From DAIMZM01 sp036733985 (GTDB lineage Bacteria > Bacillota > Dehalobacteriia > UBA4068): a stretch of 27,802 nt of DNA. Made by a program: the position numbers and the translations under genes. Every line of letters begins with the position of its first letter. Positions within the stretch are counted from its first letter, which is position 1. The notes beneath the pieces were generated by a model. The model did not search any database and was not told where the DNA came from. It was given only the letters and a program-made list of their open reading frames with translations. Shown here piece after piece: positions 14,740 through 23,800 of this stretch. Location of the stretch: assembly GCA_036733985.1 (NCBI GenBank), contig DAIMZM010000019.1, forward strand, positions 1-27,802, in the 5' to 3' direction.

Positions 14740-16117
14740 GGTATTTCTCCGCCAGCCGCCGGGCCACATGCACCCCGGAAGCTGAAGCCTGGGACAGGCT
14801 ATGGGTCACGCCGGAGCCGTCCCCCAGGGAATAGAGGTTGGGCACCTTGGTCATCAGGTTTTCATCCACTTCCACCCGGGAATTGTAGAACTTCACCTCC
14901 ACCCCGTAGAGCAGGGTATCCTCATTGGCGGTGCCGGGGGCGATCTTGTCCAGGGCATAGATCATCTCAATGATGCTGTCCAGCTGGCGCTTGGGTATCA
15001 CCAGGCTCAAATCGCCGGGGGTGGCCTGCAAAGTGGGGCGGGTAAAGCATTTTTCCATACGCCGGGGGGAGCTCCGCCTGCCCTTGACCAGGTCGCCGAA
15101 GCGCTGCAGCAGCACGCCGCCGCCCAGCATATTGCTGAGGCGGGCGATATGCTCGCCATAGCCGTTGCTGTCGGTGAAAGGCTCGGTGAAGCGGTTGGAG
15201 ACCAGCAGGGCGAAATTGGTGTTCTCGGTGCGGAGCTTGGGGTCCGCATAGGCGTGGCCGTTCACGGTGACGATGCCGTTGGTGTTTTCGCTGACCACCT
15301 CGCCGTAAGGGTTCATGCAAAACGTGCGCACCATATCGTTATACCGCTCAGTTTTATAAACGATTTTGCTCTCATAAACCTCGTCGGTGATTTCCTTAAA
15401 CACTTCCGCGGGCAGCTCCACCCTAAGGCCGATATCCACCCGGTTGCTTTCCAGGGTGATCTGGAATTTCTTGCAGATCTCCGAGATCCAGCGGCTGCCG
15501 CTCCGGCCGCCGGTGAGCAGCAGATCATGGCAGGCGTAAACTTCCCCCTGATCCGTGCGCACCTGGAAATCCCCGTTAGCCAGCCTTTCCACATCCACCA
15601 CGCTGGTATGGAAGCGGATATCCACCCGATCCTTGGTGAAATCATAGATTTGCTTTAAAATTTCCAGATTGCGGTCCGTGCCCAGATGGCGCACCTTGGC
15701 GTCCAGCAGATAAAGGTTGTTCCGGAGGGCCCGGGTCTTTAAATCGCAATCCCCGGTGGAATAAAGCTTGGCCGCTTCCCCGCCAAAGCTGCACAGCACC
15801 GAGTCCACATATTCCATGAGCTGCAGGGCTTCCTCTTCCCCCACATAGCAGTGAAGATCGCCGCCGAATTTATTGGTGATATTATATTTGCCGTCGGAAA
15901 GCGTCCCGGCGCCGCCATAGCCGTTCATGATATGGCAGGGGTCGCATTTAATGCATTTTTTAGTTTTGCCGGCCTTGATGGGGCAAACGCGCTCAGTCAA
16001 GGCCGCGCCTTTCTCCAACATTAAAATAGCGGCCTTGTTTTGCAGCCTGGTCAGCTCGTAAGAGGCGAATACGCCGGCAGCTCCCGCGCCTACCAGAATG
16101 ATATCATAATGCTTCAT
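14732..16117 (-). CDS. FAD-dependent oxidoreductase (COG2509-like) with a Cys cluster
   Basis: A 461-residue flavoprotein. The N-terminal dinucleotide-binding motif is DIILVGAGAAGVFASYEL, with an acidic end to the second strand (LMLEKG). The C-terminal FAD contact reads LYSLGDGSGVTHSLSQASASG. Between residues 45 and 61 lies C-x9-C-x2-C-x2-C (Cys45, 55, 58, 61) followed by GYGGAGTLSDGKYN, the arrangement I associate with the uncharacterised dehydrogenase family COG2509. The cluster could hold a metal or Fe-S centre or redox cysteines. GGAGG stands 5 nt before the ATG at 16117, preferred over one four codons earlier. It heads an operon with rlmB and apgM behind a good promoter. The physiological substrate is unknown. 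Confidence 0.85.
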   Translation of the reverse strand: MKHYDIILVGAGAAGVFASYELTRLQNKAAILMLEKGAALTERVCPIKAGKTKKCIKCDPCHIMNGYGGAGTLSDGKYNITNKFGGDLHCYVGEEEALQLMEYVDSVLCSFGGEAAKLYSTGDCDLKTRALRNNLYLLDAKVRHLGTDRNLEILKQIYDFTKDRVDIRFHTSVVDVERLANGDFQVRTDQGEVYACHDLLLTGGRSGSRWISEICKKFQITLESNRVDIGLRVELPAEVFKEITDEVYESKIVYKTERYNDMVRTFCMNPYGEVVSENTNGIVTVNGHAYADPKLRTENTNFALLVSNRFTEPFTDSNGYGEHIARLSNMLGGGVLLQRFGDLVKGRRSSPRRMEKCFTRPTLQATPGDLSLVIPKRQLDSIIEMIYALDKIAPGTANEDTLLYGVEVKFYNSRVEVDENLMTKVPNLYSLGDGSGVTHSLSQASASGVHVARRLAEKYHG

Positions 16118-16281
16118 CGCAGCCTCCAAAAGATAGAATTAAAGCCTGGCGTTAAGCGCCGGGCCAGCGGCCAAAAGCAGCGGCGGAACCAGCCTTAGCT
16201 TGTCCCCCGGTTAAAAGCGGCGGAAAACCGCCCCAGTCCGGGGCCCGGCCGCCTTTCCCCCATAATAACCCACACGCGCCT

Positions 16282-16310
16282 ATTATATCCCAATCCGCGC
16301 TAAAACGCAA
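16282..16310 (-). promoter_or_regulatory. Sigma-A promoter of the FAD oxidoreductase-rlmB-apgM operon
   Basis: Minus strand TTGCGT (16310-16305), 17-bp spacer, TATAAT (16287-16282). The leader of about 160 nt to the ATG contains short GC-rich inverted repeats (for example GGCGGTTTTCCGCC near 16215-16235) but no recognised riboswitch. Confidence 0.78.
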
Positions 16311-16357
16311 GCGCAGCTGGGTTTTGCCCGGCCGGGGCAGCCGCGCTGACTATGGCT

Positions 16358-17029
16358 TCAGATCTCCGGCGCTGTGATGGTGATATCCGCGCCGATATCA
16401 TAGAAGCTGATGGTCATCTTCATCGCGGTATCGGGATCGGAACGCATGGTGCCGCTGACCGTGACCAGGAAGTCATCCTTTTTGCCCCGGCGGGGCAGCC
16501 ACACGGTATAAACCACGTTATCAAAATATTGACCCACCCAGCCCCCGGGCGCCGGCTTGAAGACCAGATGGAAATAACTGCTGCCGGCCACCTTTTCCAC
16601 GCCCAGATACTGGTAGCCCTCCAAATTGGAAAACTCAAAGACCAGGGAGGGATCCAGCTCGGTGAAAAGGTTCAGGGCCTGGTCGAAATCGGGCACCTCA
16701 TTGACCCGCCACTCGCCGTTATTGCTTTGCTGATAGGCCACATTGTCCACTAAATACAAGTTGACGGGGGTATTCAGTATGGAGCCGGTGATATACATAT
16801 CGTTCCCGGCTTTGGCCCCCCTGAGATCAAAATACTGGCGCACCTCATCCATCATGCTGAGCTGGCATTGGCTGTCAAAACGGAAGGTTTCCGCCACAGC
16901 TACCCCGGCCAGCTGGGACCTGACCTCCTCCTCGCTGGGGGGCGACAGGTAGTTGACTGTGCCGTAGACCATCCATCCCAGAACCGCCGCGCTGGTGAAC
17001 ACAATCAGTAATTTCCGCCATCTGGGCAT
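16358..17029 (-). CDS. Membrane-anchored extracytoplasmic protein of unknown function
   Basis: The 223-residue protein has a basic N-terminus (MPRWRK), one transmembrane helix (about 7-27) and an extracytoplasmic domain. No lipobox Cys is present, so it is a signal-anchor rather than a lipoprotein. The domain alternates short polar strands with FRFDSQCQLSMMDEVRQYFDLRG, NLYLVDNVAYQQSNNGEW and YFHLVFKPAPGGWVGQYFDNVVYTVWL. This half-barrel-like strand pattern recalls LolA/LppX-type lipid-binding folds, but that is an impression and not a recognised family. AAGGGGG stands 6 nt before the ATG at 17029; an earlier in-frame ATG at 17062 has no visible site. It lies between the terminator of the coiled-coil unit and the promoter of the FAD operon, so it is probably monocistronic. 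Confidence 0.7.
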   Translation of the reverse strand: MPRWRKLLIVFTSAAVLGWMVYGTVNYLSPPSEEEVRSQLAGVAVAETFRFDSQCQLSMMDEVRQYFDLRGAKAGNDMYITGSILNTPVNLYLVDNVAYQQSNNGEWRVNEVPDFDQALNLFTELDPSLVFEFSNLEGYQYLGVEKVAGSSYFHLVFKPAPGGWVGQYFDNVVYTVWLPRRGKKDDFLVTVSGTMRSDPDTAMKMTISFYDIGADITITAPEI

Positions 17030-17114
17030 ATTCAGACCCCCTTCGACATGCTTTCCCTCCATATTTATGTTTGCCCGGGGCGGTATATGTGATAAAAACG
17101 GACAAAAGCACAGG

Positions 17115-17141
17115 AAAAAGAGGCCGGTAAAACCGGCCTCT
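17115..17141 (-). terminator. Terminator of the coiled-coil gene pair
   Basis: On the minus strand a 10-bp stem AGAGGCCGGT / ACCGGCCTCT with a 3-nt loop runs into a T-run (17119-17115). It lies 17 bp after the stop of the second coiled-coil gene. Confidence 0.9.
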
Positions 17142-17157
17142 CACAATTGGTCTTAGC

Positions 17158-20100
17158 TTATTTTTGTTTGGACAGGCTATCGAAGATCAGGCGGCGCAGC
17201 TCGGTCTCGATATCATCCTCTTCCTCCTGATTTGAGCCGGGCTCCGGCAAGGGCTGGGGCAGGGCTTCAGGCTTAGGTTTTGGTTCAGGCTGGGGCCTGC
17301 TTTCCCGGCTGAGCTGAGCCGCGGCCTCTTCCGCCAATCGGGTCAGGCGGCTGGCTTCCGCAGCATTACGCCGCTGCCTTTCCGCTTCTTCCTGAGCAGC
17401 CTGCTCCTGGGCGGCGGTCTGGGCCGCTTCCTCCTCGGCCCGGATGCGTTCCGCCTCGGCCCGCGCTGCTTCCGCCTGGGCTCGGTTGCGCCGGTCTTCT
17501 TCCCGGCGGGCTTCCTCCGCGGCCTGGCTGGCAGCGGCGGCCTGGCGGGCTTCCTCTTCCTGGGCAGCCAGGATGCTGCGGAGATTATGGATCTCCTCTG
17601 CCAGGCGGCTGGCTTCCGCCGCCGAATTCAAGGGATCATGGTCGGGCTGGTCAGGGGCTTTCCCCGCCGGGGCTGGCCGGGGCGCCGCTGCCTCCGCCGC
17701 CGCTGGCTCAGGCGGATCGTCTTCCATATAAGCCAGGCTGGGCCCGGCTTCCGCGGCGGGCGCAGGAGCCAAGGCTTCTTCCGGGGCAGCTTCAGCCTGG
17801 GGCGGGGCTTCCGCCTCAGCTTCAGCCAGAGGTAGGGCCGGGATAAAGGCTGCCTCGGCAATTTCTTCCGCCTCTATTTTGGTAATTACCACTGGTTCCG
17901 GCAAGATTTCCGGCTCAGGCTCGGCGGTTGCCAGAGGCTGGGCTGGGGCGGGCGCTTCCTTTTCACCCGGCAAAATCGAAGCGGACAAAGCGTCGGGGGA
18001 CAGGATAATCGTCTCGATTTCCCGCTCCGCCACCTCTTGGCCAGGGAATTGATATTTCCCCTCCGCCACGGCCATGATCTTCATCAGCAGGGGGTTCAAA
18101 GGCTCCCGGGGCCCGCTTTCGGCAGCGGGGGCCGGCTCCCCGGGCTGGGGCGGGGCCGGCACAGCCTCCGCCTCCTCTGCCAAACGCTTGGCCTCGGCCA
18201 AGGCGGCGGCGGCCAGATCCGGCTCCTCCTCAACCGCCGCGGCAGCGTCCTCCGCCGGTTCCGCCAGGACCGGGGCTTGTTCCGGCTGCTCCGGCTGGGC
18301 CGGGGCGCTGGCCGGTACTTCCCCGCCGGCCGTTGCTTCCGCTTCCGGCCGGGGCAAGGCCTCCGCCTGCAGCTGTTTTTCCACCAGGACGCCGATTTCC
18401 TCCAGATCCGCCGTCAGCTGGGCCGCATCCTCCAATACCTTTTCTTTAGGAGGTTCGGGGGGGCAGCCGGCCACAGGCGGATGAAAGCCGCTATCCGGCG
18501 CGATCAAATCCAAAGCGCCCTCCGCAACCAGGCCGTCGTCTTCCGGCTGATACAAGGGATTCACCTGAATATCCGGATCCCCTTCGATCTGGGGTATGGG
18601 CAACAGCAGCATTTCCTGGTCAATGGCAAAGCCCGCCTCTATCTCAGGCGTATAGTCTGCTTCCCAATTGCCCAGGCCGCTGTTCTCCATATGTTCGGCA
18701 CTAGCCAGCAGCGTTTCCGCCACCTGCACGGCAGCGGCGTCCGCCTCCAAGCCTTCCCGCCGGCAGCTTTGCCGGTATTCGGCCAAATCATGGATCAGGG
18801 TTTTCCTGGCAGCGATTTCCTCATCTAAGAAAGCCAGATTATTATGGCTCAGCATCAGCATCTTTTCCCGGCATTTCAGCACTTCGCCGCTGAGCCGGTT
18901 CAGCAGGGTTTGCTCCGTGCGGCTCATAGCCATCACCCCATTGACCAGGCGGCTGATGGCAGCGCCCAGCTCCCGGGCTGTCAGACGCAGCTGTTCCCCC
19001 TGCTCCCACAGGGCCAGGGCCAGCTTATCCGCGTCCACTGCTTTTTTCAGGGTTTCCGCTTCCATGGCCGCGTTTAGTTCATTGATCTGCTGCTGCTTTT
19101 CATCCCGCTCCGCCTGGGCCTGGCTATGCTGCCGGCTGATCTCGGTCAACCGCTGATTGATGGCCTCAGCCTCATGCAAACGGGAAGCCGTGACTTTTTC
19201 CGCCGCCGCCATTTCCTGGGAAGCGGCGGCAGTGGCCAGGCGCACCTCGCTTAAATATTTGTCAAACTCTTCCCGGCGCTGCTGTTCTTCCTTGGTAATC
19301 CGGCCTTGCGTCTCTTTCAGCTCCGCTTCCGCCGCCCGGATCATGCTTTCCGCCTCAGCGGCGGCGGCGGCGGCTTGTAGAGCAGCTTGGCGCAGCTTCT
19401 CGCCTTTGGCCATCAGGCCGACAAATTCCTGGTCAGCCTGGCTATAGGCGATTTCCTTCTCCTTGGCCAGGGACTGGGCGGTTTCCAGGGTATGCTGGAG
19501 AATGGCTTCCGCATTGGCCAGCACCGCCATGGAATCGTCTTTCATGGCTATTTTGGCGGCCCGGGCATTGGCGATCATGCGGGCGGTATCCCCCGCGGTC
19601 ATCCGCGCCTTATCCAGGGAAACCGAGATATTATCCCGTTTTTCCCTGGCAGCCGCGATCAGGGCGTCATTGCGCTCCACCTCCACCCCGGCCTGGGCAG
19701 CCTGTTCCATGGCCACCCGGTAGGATTCCCGGGCCACTTCCACCCGGGCGGCTGCTTCACCCAGCCGGGCCAGATTGGCCTCATGGAGGGCGCTCCATTC
19801 CTCAGCGGCGTTCTTTTTCGCTTCCTGTTCCGCGTCAAAAAGCTGCCTGGCCTGCTCGGTTTTCTGCATCTGCAGATAATAAGCTTGCTCGGCGCTTTTC
19901 ATCGCGGTATTATACTGGGCTAAAACCGCGGCTTCCTCGCTTTTCAGCTCCTCCACCCTGGTTTCATAGGGCACGATATCCGCGCCCACGGCAGCCAGCT
20001 TTTCCGCCAGCTCAGCCAGGACCGCTTTGCTGTTGCGGGCGGTTTCCTCATGATGTGCCGCCTCCGCAACAACCTGATGATAGCGGCTAATGGTCTCATC

Positions 20101-20736
20101 CAGGGCTTCCCGGCTGCTTTGGATCTCCGCCAGCTTATCCGCCATGCCCTGGCGATTGCTGCAAATCCGGTGTTCCAGCTCAGCCAGGGTCAGCCGGTTG
20201 GCCGCGTCCAAGCGCTGTTCCACCAGCTGGGTGCGGCGCAGGACAGCCGCCTGGGCGGATAAATGGGCGGTGGAGGCTTCCAGATGGGCCCGGTGGGCCA
20301 GCAGCGAAGCTTGTTCCCTGGCCCGCTTTTTGGCAGCCAGTTCCGCCTCGGCATTATGGGAAACCGCCATCAGCGCTTCCAGAGCCTGGGACATCAGGCC
20401 GCCGTAATCCGCATCCGTATCGATCTGGGCGCTTAAGGCGTCGTCCGCCAGGGTGCTGGCCATCTGGGAAGCCGCCTTGGTGCTGTCCTCCTCGGCAGTG
20501 AGGGCCAGCATCCGCTCATGAGCGGACTGATAAGCTTTCTGGGCCTCATCAGCGCTGCCGCCGGCCTGAAAGGCCGCTTCATCCGCCAGCTCATAATCAA
20601 CCACGCTGCGCTGGAAAGCCTGACGGGCTTCTTCCAGCTTAGCGCCGCTATGCTGGCAAACCGTTGCATATTGTTCCGCAACCGTCCGGAAAGGATTAAT
20701 TTGTTGTTCCATTCCAGCGGATTCCTGATAAGCCAT
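17158..20736 (-). CDS. Giant Ala/Glu-rich coiled-coil protein with disordered linker and charged helix (coiled-coil 1)
   Basis: A 1192-residue cytoplasmic protein with no signal peptide, transmembrane helix or enzymatic motif. Residues about 30-680 are continuous Ala-rich coiled coil. Residues 690-1040 are a Pro/Ala/Glu-rich acidic, probably disordered region, interrupted by a non-repetitive island at about 879-925 (NPLLMKIMAVAEGKYQFPGQ...). Residues 1040-1142 form a highly charged Glu/Arg/Ala helix bounded by two AAEASRL motifs. A Pro-rich stretch (1147-1168) and an acidic tail ending IETELRRLIFDSLSKQK follow. AGGAAGG stands 7 nt before the ATG at 20736; another in-frame ATG lies at 20769. 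It is the second gene of a two-gene unit; residues about 85-370 match the upstream protein in ordered anchors. Function unknown; a filament or scaffold role is an inference. Confidence 0.85.
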   Translation of the reverse strand: MAYQESAGMEQQINPFRTVAEQYATVCQHSGAKLEEARQAFQRSVVDYELADEAAFQAGGSADEAQKAYQSAHERMLALTAEEDSTKAASQMASTLADDALSAQIDTDADYGGLMSQALEALMAVSHNAEAELAAKKRAREQASLLAHRAHLEASTAHLSAQAAVLRRTQLVEQRLDAANRLTLAELEHRICSNRQGMADKLAEIQSSREALDETISRYHQVVAEAAHHEETARNSKAVLAELAEKLAAVGADIVPYETRVEELKSEEAAVLAQYNTAMKSAEQAYYLQMQKTEQARQLFDAEQEAKKNAAEEWSALHEANLARLGEAAARVEVARESYRVAMEQAAQAGVEVERNDALIAAAREKRDNISVSLDKARMTAGDTARMIANARAAKIAMKDDSMAVLANAEAILQHTLETAQSLAKEKEIAYSQADQEFVGLMAKGEKLRQAALQAAAAAAEAESMIRAAEAELKETQGRITKEEQQRREEFDKYLSEVRLATAAASQEMAAAEKVTASRLHEAEAINQRLTEISRQHSQAQAERDEKQQQINELNAAMEAETLKKAVDADKLALALWEQGEQLRLTARELGAAISRLVNGVMAMSRTEQTLLNRLSGEVLKCREKMLMLSHNNLAFLDEEIAARKTLIHDLAEYRQSCRREGLEADAAAVQVAETLLASAEHMENSGLGNWEADYTPEIEAGFAIDQEMLLLPIPQIEGDPDIQVNPLYQPEDDGLVAEGALDLIAPDSGFHPPVAGCPPEPPKEKVLEDAAQLTADLEEIGVLVEKQLQAEALPRPEAEATAGGEVPASAPAQPEQPEQAPVLAEPAEDAAAAVEEEPDLAAAALAEAKRLAEEAEAVPAPPQPGEPAPAAESGPREPLNPLLMKIMAVAEGKYQFPGQEVAEREIETIILSPDALSASILPGEKEAPAPAQPLATAEPEPEILPEPVVITKIEAEEIAEAAFIPALPLAEAEAEAPPQAEAAPEEALAPAPAAEAGPSLAYMEDDPPEPAAAEAAAPRPAPAGKAPDQPDHDPLNSAAEASRLAEEIHNLRSILAAQEEEARQAAAASQAAEEARREEDRRNRAQAEAARAEAERIRAEEEAAQTAAQEQAAQEEAERQRRNAAEASRLTRLAEEAAAQLSRESRPQPEPKPKPEALPQPLPEPGSNQEEEDDIETELRRLIFDSLSKQK

Positions 20737-20790
20737 AACATATCCTTCCTGGGATAGCGTTGATTTCATCTATAATCCCTGAACATTATT

Positions 20791-20814
20791 ATGATGCCGC
20801 GTAGCGGTAATCAT
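20791..20814. other. Imperfect inverted repeat between the two coiled-coil genes
   Basis: ATGAT..CCGC and GCGG..ATCAT arms with a GTA loop lie in the 114-bp gap. There is no T-tract, so it is not an obvious terminator, and I see no good promoter here. A 13-bp palindrome CCTAAAATTTAGG (20843-20855) overlaps the stop codon of the upstream gene. The two genes are probably co-transcribed. Confidence 0.45.
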
Positions 20815-20850
20815 CCCGAACCTGTTTAACCCATATTGTTGCCCTAAAAT

Positions 20851-23800
20851 TTAGGATTTATCAGCCGCGGTTTCAGCGCCGTCCGCTTCCAACCCTTCCT
20901 GGAACAGATGCATAGCCTTGAGCATCGCCGTGGTTTTCATGGCCAGGCGTTCCTTAAAAATCCATTTGCCAATGATCTCCGCCAGCAGGGCCTCCGCCTC
21001 CTGCCGCTCCTGCCTGACCTTTTGCAGCGCCGTATCCAATTCCCTTACCTGATCCTGTTGACGCTGCAGGGCGGTTTGGCAGCGCTTGATGATATTCTGG
21101 TTTTCCGCTACCGCTTTATGTAAATGGCGCATGGCCTTGTTCAGCAGTTTATAAGAGGACTGGGATGAGGTGAAGCCGGACAGCTCGGTTTGCCGGCAGG
21201 CGGCGCTTAAGGCGTCCTGCTCAAAGCTGGCATGATCCAGGGCGGCAATGCAGCGGGCCCATTCCCTGCCGGCCTGGCGGCGCTGGGTTTGGCTTTCATC
21301 CAGCCGCACGCTCAAGCTGTTCAGCGTGGTCTGGGCGGAGCGGAACAGCTGCAGATGGATCTTGGCTTCGGCTTGGGCAGCTTTGGCCGCCGCCGCCAGC
21401 TCTTCCGCCTCATCTTTGGTTATTTGCCGCTGCGCCAGGGCCTGGGCTTCTTCCCGGCTCAAGGTCTCCAAACGCTTCATCCGCGCCTTAAGCTGGCCGG
21501 AGGTGATCAGGGCCAAGTTATCCGCATTGGTCAGCACCTGGCCGGCGGCCAGCTGCATGGCCTCGGCCTCGGCAGCCGCCTCCTGCTCGGCTTTTTCCTG
21601 GGCCACGGCAGCCATTTCCGCCTCGGCCCGAATATGGGCGGCCTCCAATTCTTCGGCAATACGCTGTTTTTCCTGTTCCGCCTTGAGCCGGGCCAGCTCT
21701 TCCTCATGGAAGCGGCGGGCCTGCTCCTCCGCTTCGGCAGCCAGGAGCGCCCGGGCTTCCTCAGCCTGCCGCTGTTCCTCGGCGGCGCGCAGCGCCTGAT
21801 AACCCGCTTCCTGTAGATCCAGATCCCCCTGCAAATGATCCAAACGCAAGGACAGGGCTTCCAGGCCGGCCTGGGCCGCGCCGGCCCGCTTGCGCCTGGA
21901 CGCCAGCTCCAGCCGGGCAATGCAGATGGGGTTCTCCAGCTGGGCCAGGGCTTCTTGCCAATAGCTGACCTGAGCCGCCTTTGCCGCCGCGGCGGCCTGG
22001 GCCTGTTCCAGCCCGAGCCGGGTTTGCTCCTCATGGCCGGCCAGCAGGGCTTCCCGGCGCGCTTTGCCCGCCGCGACCAAAGCCTGGGCGGCGTTGATCG
22101 CTTCCGCGGCCTGGGCAGCCTGATCCAGGGCCTGCTGATAGTCCTGATAAGCGGCGTCGGTCTTTTCCTCCGCAGCCTCGATGTAGGCCCGGTCCTGGGC
22201 CAGATTGGCGTCCAACTTGCTTTGAAGCGCGGCGAAATTTTCTTCCGCGGCAGCCTTGACGGCCTGGTATTCCTCAGCCACGGCCTGGCTGCGCTCAGTT
22301 TTCAGGGCCAGCAAATCCCGACATTTATCCACAGCCAGCTCTTTATCAGCCTTGGCCTGGATCAGCTTATCCCGCTTCTCCTTAGCCATGGCCAGCTGGC
22401 TTTGGCTCTGGGCGATGCGGGCGGTGATCCGCTCCTCCGCCTCTAGGGCTTCCTTTTCGCAGGCCGCCGTAACCCGGGCCGTTTCCCCGGCCGCGCTGAT
22501 ATAGGCCCGCTCGGTTTTTTCCGCCTCCACCCTGAGCAGGCGGTAATGATTCCCCGCGGTTAGGGCTGCTTCCCGCAATTCCCGGACTTCCGCCACAGCC
22601 TCCTGATAAGCAGCCTGCCTTTCCTTGATCTGCTGGGAGGTAAAGCTGTGGTCGCCGCAGTTCGTCTCCACGCTGGTGGTCAGGTTCAGCATTTCCTGTT
22701 CGGCAGCCAGGCAATTCTGGGCCGCCTCGGTCAGCAGCTTTTGCGCTTCCGCGGCTGCCTGCCGCTTTTTCACCGCATTGCCGAAAACAGCGGCCAGGGC
22801 GTTTTGGGCTTCCAGCAGATCCGTTTGCTTCCGGGCGGCCAAATGCTCCGCCTCGTCGGCGGCGGCGATCAAAGCCCGCTCCATTTCGTCCACCTGGTAG
22901 AACATATCCCGGGAGGCGTTGGCTTTGGCGATGGTAGCGTCGGCAGCCAGATTCTTGGCCACCAGGGCGGCGTTGCTCAGGTTCTGGCTTTCCCGGCTCA
23001 GGAGATTGACCCTCTCCGTCAGCTGGTTTTCGTATTCTTCCGCTTCCTGGGCCTGGGTCTTGATGCCGGTGGCTACGGCCAGGATCTTCGTATAAGCCTG
23101 ACGTTCGCTGAAAGCATGCTTGAGTACGGATTCCATGCGGTCGGAGAGCACCCGGGCCTCTTCCTGGGTGGAGGCGTACAGATCCTGCAACTCCCGGGTC
23201 AGCCTGAGCAGCCTTTCCTCGCCGCCGGTCAGGGCGCTGGAGGAGATGGTCGCTAAAGAGCGGGCCTTTTCCACTTCCTCCTGGTTAAGCCGATGCTGCT
23301 GGGCCAGGACTTCCTCCGCCTGCCGCACCTGGTTCAAAACCTGGTCGTTGCGGCGCCGCTCCGTCTCCTGCTCAAACTGGCGCATGCGGTAAAGCTGTTC
23401 CAGCTCGCTTTGGCGGCGGTCGATTTCCTCTTCCGTCAACTTCAGGGCGGCGCTGATATCAGCCAGGGCCTTTTCCGCGGTGCGGAGGGAGATTTCCGCC
23501 GCTTCCAGCTCAATCCGGGCTGTGGCGTCCTTGGCGCCGGCAGCTTTGACGGTTTCATTCAGCTGCCGGCGGATCTGGGCCAACTCTTCCTGCAGCAGCT
23601 GATGCTGGGCGGCCAATTCCCCGGCCAATTGCCGGGATTCCTGCTGCCTGACGCTGAAAACAGCCAGGGCGTCCCGGCTTTGCTCAGCTTTCAGCTCCGC
23701 CGCTTTCTGGGCCTCTGTCAAAGCCGCGTCCAGGTTCACCGCCTCTTCGTCCAGGGCGGCCAATTTCTCCGACTGGGAACGGGCCAGAGCTTGGCCGGCC

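Noticed and set aside
18037..18828. Long open frames opposite the coiled-coil genes (also 19387-19923, 21232-21816, 23293-24114)
   Set aside because: Low-complexity reverse complements of Ala/Glu-rich codons; no ribosome binding sites or recognisable motifs. Sense-strand coiled coils are favoured by RBS, promoter and terminator.
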